From Streptomyces sp. DG1A-41 (GTDB lineage: Bacteria > Actinomycetota > Actinomycetes > Streptomycetales > Streptomycetaceae), in NCBI RefSeq assembly GCF_037055355.1, contig NZ_CP146350.1, forward strand, positions 2,813,001 through 2,877,000: 64,000 bases of DNA, read 5' to 3'. This document shows, in pieces, positions 35,254 to 43,574 of the stretch; position 1 is the first letter of the stretch, and each line of letters starts with the position of its first letter. Under the pieces are notes generated by a model. It worked only from the letters and a program-made list of their open reading frames with translations, was not told where the DNA came from and ran no database searches. The position numbers and the translations under genes are program-made.

Positions 35254-35284
35254 GGCTGGTCGCGCAGTTCCCCGCGGCCCCTTA
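35254..35284 (+). repeat. Dispersed Streptomyces intergenic repeat, copy B
   Basis: It contains GGCTGGTCGCGCAGTTCCCC, matching copy A at 23662-23690 in the opposite orientation. It lies between the dgt start and the end of the chelatase gene. Confidence 0.65.
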
Positions 35285-35306
35285 GGTCAGTGCACTGCCC
35301 CGTGTT

Positions 35307-36092
35307 CTAAGCCGAGGCCAATTCGGGCACGGCCGTCGAGGCCGCCGTCAACGCCTCGTCGTAGCGGTGGAGGAGGAGGTGGGCCATGGACGGGTGCGTG
35401 CCGAGGGGGGCCGCGGCGATCCAGGGGGCCGCCTGGGCGCACTCCGTGGCGAAGCGGCCCGGGGCCGTGAAGTAGGAGGCCAGGGCTATGTGGTGGCGGC
35501 CCCTGGCGAGGAGAGTGCGGACGGCCGTGTCGACCGTGGGGGTCGCGGCGGAGGCGTAGGCGGGGATGACGGGGACACCCAGGCGGGCCGCGAGGAGGTG
35601 GGCCGTGCGGCCGGTGTCCGTCTTGGCGTCCGGGTCGCGGGAGCCGGCCGCGGAGAGGACGACGGCGCTGGTGCGGCGGGTCGCCTCATCCATATGAGTG
35701 GGCCAGCCGGCCTCCGTCAGGCGGGCCTGGAGGGCGTCCACCAGGAGGGGGTGCGGGCCCAGGGGGGCCGCCACGTGGGTGCGGGCCGGGGAGGCCGCCG
35801 CCATCTCGGGGATGTCCTGCTTGACGTGGTAGCCGCGGCTGAGGAGGAGGGGGACCAGGACCGCCTCCGTGTCTCCCAGGGCGGCGAGCGTGTCGGGGAG
35901 CAGGGGGGCGTTCAGTTCGATGTGCCCGAGGCGCACGGGCAGGTCGGGGCGCCGCGCGCGGACGCGGTCCAGGAGCGCGCGTACGGTGCTCAGCGCACGG
36001 GGGTCGCGGCTGCCGTGCGCCACGACCACGAGGGCGGGCGGGGCCGGGCGGCGCGTGGCGGGCGGCGGGACGAGGCTGAGCTGGCTGGGCAT
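35307..36092 (-). CDS. Sirohydrochlorin chelatase-like protein (CbiX/SirB family)
   Basis: The 261-residue protein consists of two CbiX-like half domains. The first has ALVVVAHGSRDPRALSTVRA with the metal-site His and VLVPLLLSRGYHVKQDIPEM with the second His; the second has the degenerate IALASYFTAPGRFATECAQA. Proteins of this family insert Fe2+ or Co2+ into sirohydrochlorin. Siroheme is the cofactor of the nitrite reductase encoded at 51624-54224, so an iron-inserting role is plausible. Neither uroporphyrinogen methyltransferase nor dehydrogenase genes are present here. Confidence 0.87.
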   Translation of the reverse strand: MPSQLSLVPPPATRRPAPPALVVVAHGSRDPRALSTVRALLDRVRARRPDLPVRLGHIELNAPLLPDTLAALGDTEAVLVPLLLSRGYHVKQDIPEMAAASPARTHVAAPLGPHPLLVDALQARLTEAGWPTHMDEATRRTSAVVLSAAGSRDPDAKTDTGRTAHLLAARLGVPVIPAYASAATPTVDTAVRTLLARGRHHIALASYFTAPGRFATECAQAAPWIAAAPLGTHPSMAHLLLHRYDEALTAASTAVPELASA

Positions 36093-36307
36093 GCAACCGA
36101 TGGTCGCCGCCGCACGTTGCCGTCCCGTTGCGTGGGCGTCACGGGTGTTTACCGGCGGTTCACGATGCGGGACAGTCGGGGTGTGAGGCCGTTTGACCTG
36201 GGGTTTCCATGTAGCGAGTGAAGCTGGTCACCAGTACGCGGATGAACCGGGCGGCCCGAGCGGGCGTCCCTGACTGTCGAGGGGCCGACCTTGGGAGGGA
36301 CCGTCCG

Positions 36308-37006
36308 ATGCGTCTTGAGGCGTTCCGCAGACCGCGACTGCCGCGTACCCGGCGAGGGCAGCGGCGGCTCGTGCAGGCCGTGATGGCCGGGTGCGTGCTC
36401 GCGCTGCTTCCGGCGACCTGGATGTACGTGGCCGCGGGTGACCGGCTGCGGACGGCGGCGGACGTGCCGCGTACCGATGTGGCCGTGGTGTTCGGTGCCG
36501 GGTTGTGGGCCGGGGAGCCGTCGCCGTACCTCGCGCACCGGCTGGACGCGGCGGCCGAGCTGTACCGGGAGGGGCGGGTCGAGGTGGTGCTCGTCACCGG
36601 GGACAACAGCCGCGAGGACTACGACGAGCCGGACGCGATGCGTGTGTACCTGACGCGGCACGGGGTGCCCGACGGGCGGATCGTCAGCGACTACGCGGGG
36701 TTCGACACCTGGGACTCCTGCGTGCGCGCGAAGAGGATCTTCGGGGTGGACGAGGCCGTGCTGATCAGCCAGGGTTTCCACATCCGGCGGGCGGTGGCTC
36801 TGTGCCAGGCGGCGGGGGTCGAGTCGTACGGGGTGGGGGTGGACGCCGTGCATGACGCGACCTGGTACTACGGGGGTGCGCGGGAGATCCTCGCCGCCGG
36901 GAAGGCGGCTCTGGACGCGGTGTTCCGGCCGGATCCCCGGTTCCTCGGGCCCCGGGAGCCGGGCGTGGAACGGGCGTTGGCCACGGCCGAAGAGTCTGTC
37001 GGATGA
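36308..37006 (+). CDS. SanA/YdcF-like (DUF218) membrane-anchored protein
   Basis: This 232-residue protein has one N-terminal membrane anchor (LVQAVMAGCVLALLPATWMY) and a DUF218 domain: VAVVFGAGLWAGEPSPYLAH, VEVVLVTGDNSREDYDEPDA, and VLISQGFHIRRAVALCQAAG. Members such as SanA affect envelope permeability and vancomycin tolerance; the biochemical activity is not firmly known. The ATG at 36308 has GGGAGGG nine bases upstream and gives a well-formed anchor; a longer in-frame start lacks support. Confidence 0.87.
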   Translation: MRLEAFRRPRLPRTRRGQRRLVQAVMAGCVLALLPATWMYVAAGDRLRTAADVPRTDVAVVFGAGLWAGEPSPYLAHRLDAAAELYREGRVEVVLVTGDNSREDYDEPDAMRVYLTRHGVPDGRIVSDYAGFDTWDSCVRAKRIFGVDEAVLISQGFHIRRAVALCQAAGVESYGVGVDAVHDATWYYGGAREILAAGKAALDAVFRPDPRFLGPREPGVERALATAEESVG

Positions 37007-37019
37007 GGCCGGACTTTCT

Positions 37020-37301
37020 CCCCTTCCGGGCTGGTCGCGCTGCTGACCGGGACGGCCGCCATGGGGACCGCCTCGGCGCAACCCGCGGCCGCCGCGCCGG
37101 TCAAGGCCATGGAGCCGGGCTGCGCCAAGCTCGGCAACCACGGCCCCGGGTGGGCGGACATCCACAACGTGTGCGGGCACACCATCTCCGCCGGCGTGGA
37201 AGTCGACGGCTGGGACCAGTCGTGCATCCGGATCTGCCCTACGGGATCGGCAGGATCGGTCTTGAGGCGGGCGAAACCCGTACTACGCGCACGAGTGCTG
37301 A
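37020..37301 (+). pseudogene. Decayed small secreted-protein gene
   Basis: A signal-like stretch (GLVALLTGTAAMGTASAQPA) lacks a proper start and follows the previous stop directly. It leads into GCAKLGNHGPGWADIHNVCG and VEVDGWDQSCIRICP. The sensible continuation then changes frame twice: YGIGRIGLEAGE in one frame, and NPYYAHEC with a stop at 37301 in another. The ancestral product was probably an exported protein of about 85 residues with four or more Cys. I do not recognise the family. Confidence 0.6.
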
Positions 37302-37392
37302 CCGGGTCCGTGTCCTGACCGGACACAGCCCCTGAACGTGGCCGGGGGGCGGGAGCGCGACCGGCGCGCTCCGCGCGTCCCGCCCCCGGCTG

Positions 37393-38160
37393 TCAGAGCC
37401 CGCGGAAGGCTGGTGGGCGCTTCTGAAGGAACGCCGTCATCCCCTCCTTCTGGTCGTCGGTGGCGAACAGGGCGTGGAAGACGCGGCGTTCGAAGCGGAG
37501 GCCGTCCCGCAGGCCCGTCTCCAGGGCCCGGTCGACGCACTCGCGGGCCGCCCTGGCCGCCGTACGGCCGTACGAGGCGATGGCCGCCGCCGCTTCCAGG
37601 GCCTCGGCGAGGACCCGGTCGTCGGGGACCACGCGGGAGACCAAGCCGCAGCGCTCGGCCTCCCGGGCGTCCATCGTGCGGCCGGTGAGCACCAGGTCCA
37701 TGGCCTTGGCGCGGCCCACCAGGCGGGTCAGGCGCTGAGTGCCGCCGATGCCGGGTATGACGCCCAGCTTGATCTCCGGCTGGCCGAAGAGGGCCGACTC
37801 GCCCGCGACGACCAGGTCGCACATCATGGCCAGCTCACAGCCGCCGCCGAGCGCGTAGCCGTTCACGGCGGCGATCTTCGGGGTGTGCAGGTCCGCGAAG
37901 TGTTCCCAGGCCGCGAAGTAGTCCTCGGACATCATGTCCACGGCCGACTTACCGGCCATCTCCCTGATGTCCGCGCCGGCCGCGAAGACCTTCTCCGAGC
38001 CGGTGACGACGAAGCAGCCCACCTCCGGGTCGTGGTCCAACGGGCCGAGGAGGTCGAGGAGTTCGGCGAGCAGCTCGGAGCTGAGCGCGTTCAGGGCGTG
38101 CGGGCGGTGCAGGCGGACGGTCACCACGCGGCCGTCCCGTTCGGCTTTCAGGTGGTTCAT
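37393..38160 (-). CDS. Enoyl-CoA hydratase/isomerase family protein
   Basis: This 255-residue crotonase has the oxyanion-hole segment KVFAAGADIREMAG (about 57-70) and GYALGGGCELAMMCDL (about 100-115), and the second catalytic acid region FGQPEIKLGVIPGIGGTQRL with its Glu. Both catalytic acids of true enoyl-CoA hydratases are present, so hydration of trans-2-enoyl-CoA in fatty-acid degradation is likely. The neighbour reads in the same direction but is not evidently part of the same pathway. Confidence 0.93.
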   Translation of the reverse strand: MNHLKAERDGRVVTVRLHRPHALNALSSELLAELLDLLGPLDHDPEVGCFVVTGSEKVFAAGADIREMAGKSAVDMMSEDYFAAWEHFADLHTPKIAAVNGYALGGGCELAMMCDLVVAGESALFGQPEIKLGVIPGIGGTQRLTRLVGRAKAMDLVLTGRTMDAREAERCGLVSRVVPDDRVLAEALEAAAAIASYGRTAARAARECVDRALETGLRDGLRFERRVFHALFATDDQKEGMTAFLQKRPPAFRGL

Positions 38161-38181
38161 CTTCCCTCCCTTGAAGGTGGG

Positions 38182-39450
38182 TCACGAGTCCCAGATCGCG
38201 CCGTACGCCGGAACGCCGCGCCGTTCCAGACCGTGCACCACCTGCCAGGTCAGCCGCTTGTTGGAGATGCAGATGACCGCCTCCGCACCGAAGTCGCGGT
38301 ACGCGGCGTGGGCGAGCCGCACCATGTCGGGCTTGCCGTGCCGGGAGGTGTCCCAGATCAGGGCGTGCGGCTGGACGGCGATGATCTCGTCGACGAGGGC
38401 GTCGCCGTAGGTGGCGCGGGGGTCGCGGGCCGCCCAGACCAGGCGCGAGGGGACCTGGGCGGCGAGCAGGTGGGGCAGGCAGGGGCCGATGCCGCTGCCG
38501 GTCGCGACGTAGACCACCTTGCGGAACAGGACCTCGATGTTGGCGACTCCGGCCGTGGTGATGCCCTTCACCCACACGCGCGACGGCTGGTCGTCGATGA
38601 AGGAGCCGGTCCAGTCACCGGCGCGGGAGATGGTGAGCCGGAAGCCGGAGCGGCCGGGGGCGGGGACGTTGGCGAAGGAGTGCCACTCCTTCAGCGGGCT
38701 GCGGCTGATCGCGGTCGAGGAGCCGGCGAAGGGCGTCTCGCCGTAGTCGAAGCGGGCCAGCGCCACGTGCGGGGAGGGGCGTTCGACGCGGACGTCCACC
38801 TTGCGCAGCCGCAGCCAGGGCAGGGCCACGCTGAAGGTGACGACGGCGAGGACCGCGAGCGGCACCGGTCCCTGGCCGGACAGCAGGGTGTGGGTCCACA
38901 AGAGCGCGAGGCCGCTCCAGCCGCCGAAGCGGTGGATCTTCTCGAAGTGGTCGTGGTGGCGGGAGCGGAAGGCCGGCAGCGCGGTGGCGACGATCAGGGC
39001 GAGGAGCGCGACCAGGGTCCAGCTCACCGTGATCAGCGGCACGTCCGTTCCGGCGCGGGTCACCGCGACCGTCAGGGCCAGGAACCAGGCCGCCCCGGCC
39101 AGCGCCCCGCCCACGTGCAGCCCGCCGAAGTGGTACACCTTGCCGAGCGTCCAGCGGACCTTCAGCGGCCAGCTCACCGGGGCCGAAGTCGCCAGCCGGA
39201 ACAGGAGATTGACGACGTACTGCTGGCGTACGAGGACGGCGAGGGCGAGGTTGGCGAGGGCCGCGTGCCCGAGGGTGTGCGTGGCCAGGGGGCCGGCGGC
39301 CCACAGGAACGCCGCGTTGGCCAGGAGCACCAGGGCCGCGAGGCGGTTGTAGTGCATCAGGCGGGGGTGTTTGAGCAGGCGGCGGGCGGCCGGGAGGAGC
39401 CGCGGGAGTTCGCCGGTGTCCTGACGCGCCCGGGGCGGGGACGTGGTCAT
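38182..39450 (-). CDS. Membrane flavin/NAD(P) reductase with ferric-reductase-like helices
   Basis: The N-terminal half of this 422-residue protein has about six hydrophobic helices, with His in YHFGGLHVGGALAGAAWF and HRFGGWSGLALLWTHTLLSG placed as possible heme ligands. The C-terminal half resembles a ferredoxin-reductase-type domain: a flavin-side GFRLTISRAGDWTGSFIDD and a nucleotide-side VVYVATGSGIGPCLPHLLAA. The ATG overlaps the stop of the adenylation gene (ATGA), so they are co-translated. Electron transfer across or at the membrane is likely. The acceptor is unknown; it may act on the adenylated product of its partner, which is inference. Confidence 0.75.
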   Translation of the reverse strand: MTTSPPRARQDTGELPRLLPAARRLLKHPRLMHYNRLAALVLLANAAFLWAAGPLATHTLGHAALANLALAVLVRQQYVVNLLFRLATSAPVSWPLKVRWTLGKVYHFGGLHVGGALAGAAWFLALTVAVTRAGTDVPLITVSWTLVALLALIVATALPAFRSRHHDHFEKIHRFGGWSGLALLWTHTLLSGQGPVPLAVLAVVTFSVALPWLRLRKVDVRVERPSPHVALARFDYGETPFAGSSTAISRSPLKEWHSFANVPAPGRSGFRLTISRAGDWTGSFIDDQPSRVWVKGITTAGVANIEVLFRKVVYVATGSGIGPCLPHLLAAQVPSRLVWAARDPRATYGDALVDEIIAVQPHALIWDTSRHGKPDMVRLAHAAYRDFGAEAVICISNKRLTWQVVHGLERRGVPAYGAIWDS

Positions 39451-40967
39451 CGGGCCACCGCCAGGCGCTCTTCGAGCATGCCCAGCAGGGCCTGTTTGTC
39501 GACCTTGCCGCGGTCGGTCTCGGGCAGGAACGCGAGGGGCAGGATCTGCTCGGGGACGCAGTAGTAGGGCAGGGAGTCGGCGACCGCGCGGCGGGCCGTG
39601 TCCGGGTCGACGTCGGCCGGGCAGACGAAGGACACCAAGGTGCGGGCGTCGCGTTTCAGGGTGACGGCGCGGGTGCAGCCGGCGGCCGTCTCCAGGACGG
39701 CGGAGACGGAGTCCAGCTCGACGCGGAAGCCGCGCACCTTGACCTGGTCGTCGGTGCGGCCGAGGTGTTCGAGCTCACCGCCGGGTGTCCAGCGGCCGAG
39801 GTCCCGGGTACGGAACATGCGGCGGCCGCCGCCGAGGAAGGGGTCGGGGGCGTAGCGCTCGGCGTTGAGGGCGTCGTCGCCGAGGTAGCCCGCGGAGACG
39901 CAGTCGCCGCCCGCCCACATCTCGCCGGGCTCGCCGACGGGCAGGGGCCGCCGGTCGGCGTCGAGGACGTAGACCGTGTTGTTGGGGGTGGGGCGGCCGA
40001 TGGTGAGCAGCGGGGCGGCCGGGTCGTGGCGGCTCATCGTGTTGACGATCGTGGTCTCCGTCGGGCCGCAGCAGTTGTGGAAGACGGACTGCCGGGCCCA
40101 GCGGTCGGCCAGCGGGCGCGGGCAGGGCTCCCCCGCGACGGCGACCGTGCGCACGCGCGGGCAGGCGGCGGGGTCGAGGCCGGACAGCACGGTCGGGGTG
40201 GCGATCAGCACGTCGGCGGTTTGGGCCGCCGCGGCGATGTCCTTGCCGCGGATGACGAGGGTGCCACCGTGGGCGAGGCAGCCCAGGATCTCCCAGGCGG
40301 CCATGTCGAAGGCGATGTTGAGGAGCTGGGCGACCCGGTCGCCGGGGCGGATGCCGAGGCCGCCCGGCTCGGTGAGCAGGAGGTTGGCGACGTTGCGGTG
40401 GGTGACCTTCACGCCGTTGGGGCGGCCGGTGGTGCCGGAGGTGAACAGGACGTAAGCGCCGTCGTCGCCGGTGACGCGCGGGCGCGGGGCCGGGGCGCAG
40501 GGCAGCGGCTCGTCGAGTGCGAGCAGCAGATGGCCGTCCGGCAGGGGCACGCGGTGGGCGTGTTCGGCGACCGTGAGGACGACCCGGGTCCGGGCGGTGC
40601 GGATGACGTGGGTGAGCTGGGCCGGGGGTGCGAGGCCGATGTCCTGGGGGACGTAGGCGGCGCCGGCCTTCAGGATGCCGAGCAGGCCGACGAGCATCGG
40701 GATCGAGCGGCGGACGAACAGGCCGACGTGGTCGCCGGGGCGTACGCCCTCGCGGACGAGGCGGGCGGCGAGGGCGTCGGCGTACCGGTCGAGCTCGCCG
40801 TAGGTGAGGTGCGCGCCCTGGTGTTCGGCGGCCACGGCGTGCGGGGCGGCCGCGGCGTGCCGGGCGACGGCATGGTGCAGGAGCGGGTCGGGGACGGGAA
40901 CGGTGGGGCCCCGGCCGTACTGCCGGAACAGCTGCCGGTCATGGGGGGTCAGATGGCGCAGAGGCAT
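39447..40967 (-). CDS. Stand-alone NRPS-like adenylation enzyme
   Basis: The 506 residues contain the adenylation core motifs AAYVPQDIGLA, AYVLFTSGTTGRPNGVKVTH (A3), CCGPTETTIVNTM (A5), GEMWAGGDCVSAGYLGD, FRTRDLGRW (A7), GRTDDQVKVRGFRVEL (A8) and LPETDRGKVDKQALL (A10 with the catalytic Lys). There is no carrier, condensation or thioesterase domain, and none is encoded nearby. The enzyme therefore activates a carboxylic or amino acid as an adenylate, with the co-translated membrane reductase as its obvious partner. The substrate cannot be read reliably. It is transcribed divergently from nasA. Confidence 0.87.
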   Translation of the reverse strand: MPLRHLTPHDRQLFRQYGRGPTVPVPDPLLHHAVARHAAAAPHAVAAEHQGAHLTYGELDRYADALAARLVREGVRPGDHVGLFVRRSIPMLVGLLGILKAGAAYVPQDIGLAPPAQLTHVIRTARTRVVLTVAEHAHRVPLPDGHLLLALDEPLPCAPAPRPRVTGDDGAYVLFTSGTTGRPNGVKVTHRNVANLLLTEPGGLGIRPGDRVAQLLNIAFDMAAWEILGCLAHGGTLVIRGKDIAAAAQTADVLIATPTVLSGLDPAACPRVRTVAVAGEPCPRPLADRWARQSVFHNCCGPTETTIVNTMSRHDPAAPLLTIGRPTPNNTVYVLDADRRPLPVGEPGEMWAGGDCVSAGYLGDDALNAERYAPDPFLGGGRRMFRTRDLGRWTPGGELEHLGRTDDQVKVRGFRVELDSVSAVLETAAGCTRAVTLKRDARTLVSFVCPADVDPDTARRAVADSLPYYCVPEQILPLAFLPETDRGKVDKQALLGMLEERLAVAR

Positions 40968-41339
40968 GATCGGTTGGCCTCCTGGCTGTTTCGAGGGATC
41001 GGATGGCCACAGGCGGCGGAGCCGCAGGTGGATGCAGCCGTGAGCGGCGGGCCTGCCCGGGGGTCGAACGCCGTGCGGAGTCGTGCGAGCGCTGCGCGTA
41101 GCGAGAGCGTAGTGGCCCTGCTTCAACCCTCAACTAGGTCGGATCGGCCAAGAAGGGAACGCAATGAGCCACATGTTCCGTTTTTCGTCACATGGGCAAC
41201 GTCCGTGCCGGTCGGCGGCGACGTAGAGGTGGGCAGGCGTGTGCCTCACGCGGGCCGGGCGGCGGCGGGGAGGTTGCCGTCCCTGCCGCGTAACAGGGAA
41301 CCGTCCCGGGCGTAACACGGCCGAAGCACGCTGAAGGGT
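40968..41339. other. Divergent promoter region between the adenylation operon and nasA
   Basis: This 372-bp gap has no supported gene. Near nasA it holds the GlnR-like half-sites listed separately. The middle has a locally AT-richer stretch (41150-41190) that may include promoter elements for the leftward operon. No hairpin or riboswitch was recognised. Confidence 0.5.
41290..41327 (+). promoter_or_regulatory. GlnR-like box before nasA
   Basis: GTAAC at 41290 and again at 41312 are exactly 22 bp apart, and GAAGC follows the second after six bases. This reproduces the gTnAc-n6-GaAAc pattern of GlnR sites in three of four half-sites. It ends 12 bp before the start codon. GlnR control of nitrate assimilation is established in Streptomyces. 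Confidence 0.65.
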
Positions 41340-43556
41340 ATGCAGACCACCGCCACGCCCACGCACTGCCCGTACTGCGCCTTGCAGTGCGGGATGAACC
41401 TGACGCCCACGCCGGACGGGACCGTCGAGGTGAGCGAGCGTACGGACTTCCCGGTGAACCGGGGCGCGCTGTGCGGCAAGGGCCGTACGGCACCGGCGGT
41501 GCTGGCCTCGAACGTGCGCCTGACCTCACCGCTGGTGCGCGAGGGGGGCACGCTGGTGCCGGCCTCCTGGGATGAGGCGCTGGACCGGATCGCCGAGGGG
41601 CTGCGCCGGACGCGCGCGGAGTACGGGCCGGACGGGGTCGGTGTGTTCGGCGGGGGCGGTCTGACGAACGAGAAGGCGTACACGCTCGGCAAGTTCGCGC
41701 GGGTCGTGCTCGGCACGTCCCAGATCGACTACAACGGCCGTTTCTGCATGTCGTCGGCGGCGGCGGCCGGTATCAAGGCCTTCGGTCTGGACCGCGGGCT
41801 GCCCTTCCCTCTGGAGGACATCCCGAAGACCGGCTGCGTGATCCTGGTCGGCTCGAACCTCGCGGAGACCATGCCGCCGTCCCTGCGTTTCCTCACCGAG
41901 CTGAAGGAGAACGGCGGCACGCTGGTCGTCATCGACCCGCGCCGCACGAAGACCGCCGAGCAGGCGGACCTGCACCTGGCGCCCCGGCCGGGCACGGACC
42001 TGGCGCTCGCCCTGGGCCTGCTGCACCTGGTGATCGCCGAGGGGCGGGTGGACGAGGAGTACGTCCGGGAGCGGACCGTGGGCTGGGAGGACGCCAGGGC
42101 AGCCGCGATGGCGCACTGGCCGGAGTACGTGGAACGGATCACGGGGGTGTCCGTGCCCCAACTGCGGGAGACCGTGCGGCTGTTCTGCGAGCCCGAGGCC
42201 GCGATGGTGCTCACAGCACGCGGGCCCGAGCAGCAGTCCAAGGGCACCGACACGGTGGGCGCGTGGATCAACCTGTGCCTGGCGACCGGCCGGGCGGGCC
42301 GCCCGCTGTCCGGGTACGGCTGCCTGACCGGGCAGGGCAACGGGCAGGGCGGCCGCGAACACGGCCAGAAGGCCGACCAGTTGCCGGGTTACCGCAAGCT
42401 CGACGACCCGGCGGCGCGGCGGCATGTCGCCGACGTGTGGGGCGTGGACCCGGACAGCCTTCCCGGCCCGGGGCGCAGCGCCTACGAGCTGCTGGACGCG
42501 CTGGGCACGGACATCAAGTCCCTGCTGCTCATGGCGTCCAACCCGGTGGTGTCGGCGCCCCGTGCCGCGCACATCGAGGAGCGCATCAAGTCCCTGGACT
42601 TCCTGGCCGTCTGTGACGTGGTCCTCTCGGAGACGGCGGCGCTAGCGGATGTGGTCCTGCCGGTCACCCAGTGGGCCGAGGAGACGGGCACGACGACCAA
42701 CCTGGAGGGCCGCGTACTGCTGCGGCGCCAGGCCATCACCCCGCCCGCGGGCATCCGCAGCGACCTCGAGGTCATGCACGAGCTGGCCGCGCGCCTGGGC
42801 GTGGAGAAGGGGTTCCCGACCGACCCGGAGGAGATCTTCGAGGAACTCCGCCGGGCGAGCGCGGGCGGCCCCGCGGACTACTCGGGCATCACGTACCGCA
42901 GGCTGGTGGAGGAGAACGGGGTGTTCTGGCCTTGTCCGGCGGTGGAGCCGGAGGGCCTGACGGGGGACCAGGACGGGGAGGGTGGCCCTGGCGCGCGACG
43001 GGGCGCGGCGGGCCGCCCGGCCTCCACGAAAGACACGACGATCTCCACGGGAGACACGACGACCTCCTCGGGAGACACGGCGGACCGTGCCCACCCCGGC
43101 ACCCCACGGCTCTTCCTCGACCGTTTCGCCACTCCCGACGGACGTGCCCGCTTCGTCCCCGTCTCACACCGGGCCATCGCCGAGGAACCGGACGACGAGT
43201 ACCCCGTGCTGCTCACCACCGGGCGGGTCGTGGCGCAGTACCAGTCCGGGGCGCAGACCCGGCGGGTGGCGGAGCTGAACGCCGCCGCGCCCGGGCCGTT
43301 CGTGGAACTGCATCCGCGGCTGGCGGCCCGGCTCGGGGCGGCCGAGGGCGATCCGGTGGCCGTCGTGTCCCGGCGGGGCCGGGCCGTGGCGCCCGCCCGG
43401 ATCACGGACGCCATCCGCCCCGACACGGTCTTCATGCCGTTCCACTGGCCGGGCGAGGGCCGCGCCAACTCCCTCACCAACCCCGCGCTCGACCCGACCT
43501 CCCGGATGCCGGAGTTCAAGGCGTGCGCGGTGCGGCTGGAGGCGGTGCGGCCCTGA
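41340..43556 (+). CDS. nasA: Assimilatory nitrate reductase catalytic subunit
   Basis: This 738-residue molybdopterin enzyme reduces nitrate to nitrite. An N-terminal [4Fe-4S] motif is formed by CPYCALQCGM (about 10-19) and the later GALCGKGRTA. MoCo-binding segments follow (FGGGGLTNEKAYTLGKFARV, YNGRFCMSSAAAAGIKAFGL with the Cys near Mo, GSNLAETMPPSLRFL), and the C-terminal MopB domain starts near YPVLLTTGRVVAQYQSGAQT. Between the two lies a Gly/Ser/Thr-rich linker of about 45 residues with a 21-bp repeat. It is a stand-alone gene; the electron donor is not encoded nearby. Confidence 0.94.
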   Translation: MQTTATPTHCPYCALQCGMNLTPTPDGTVEVSERTDFPVNRGALCGKGRTAPAVLASNVRLTSPLVREGGTLVPASWDEALDRIAEGLRRTRAEYGPDGVGVFGGGGLTNEKAYTLGKFARVVLGTSQIDYNGRFCMSSAAAAGIKAFGLDRGLPFPLEDIPKTGCVILVGSNLAETMPPSLRFLTELKENGGTLVVIDPRRTKTAEQADLHLAPRPGTDLALALGLLHLVIAEGRVDEEYVRERTVGWEDARAAAMAHWPEYVERITGVSVPQLRETVRLFCEPEAAMVLTARGPEQQSKGTDTVGAWINLCLATGRAGRPLSGYGCLTGQGNGQGGREHGQKADQLPGYRKLDDPAARRHVADVWGVDPDSLPGPGRSAYELLDALGTDIKSLLLMASNPVVSAPRAAHIEERIKSLDFLAVCDVVLSETAALADVVLPVTQWAEETGTTTNLEGRVLLRRQAITPPAGIRSDLEVMHELAARLGVEKGFPTDPEEIFEELRRASAGGPADYSGITYRRLVEENGVFWPCPAVEPEGLTGDQDGEGGPGARRGAAGRPASTKDTTISTGDTTTSSGDTADRAHPGTPRLFLDRFATPDGRARFVPVSHRAIAEEPDDEYPVLLTTGRVVAQYQSGAQTRRVAELNAAAPGPFVELHPRLAARLGAAEGDPVAVVSRRGRAVAPARITDAIRPDTVFMPFHWPGEGRANSLTNPALDPTSRMPEFKACAVRLEAVRP

Positions 43557-43574
43557 GTTCCGTACTGGTGCGGC

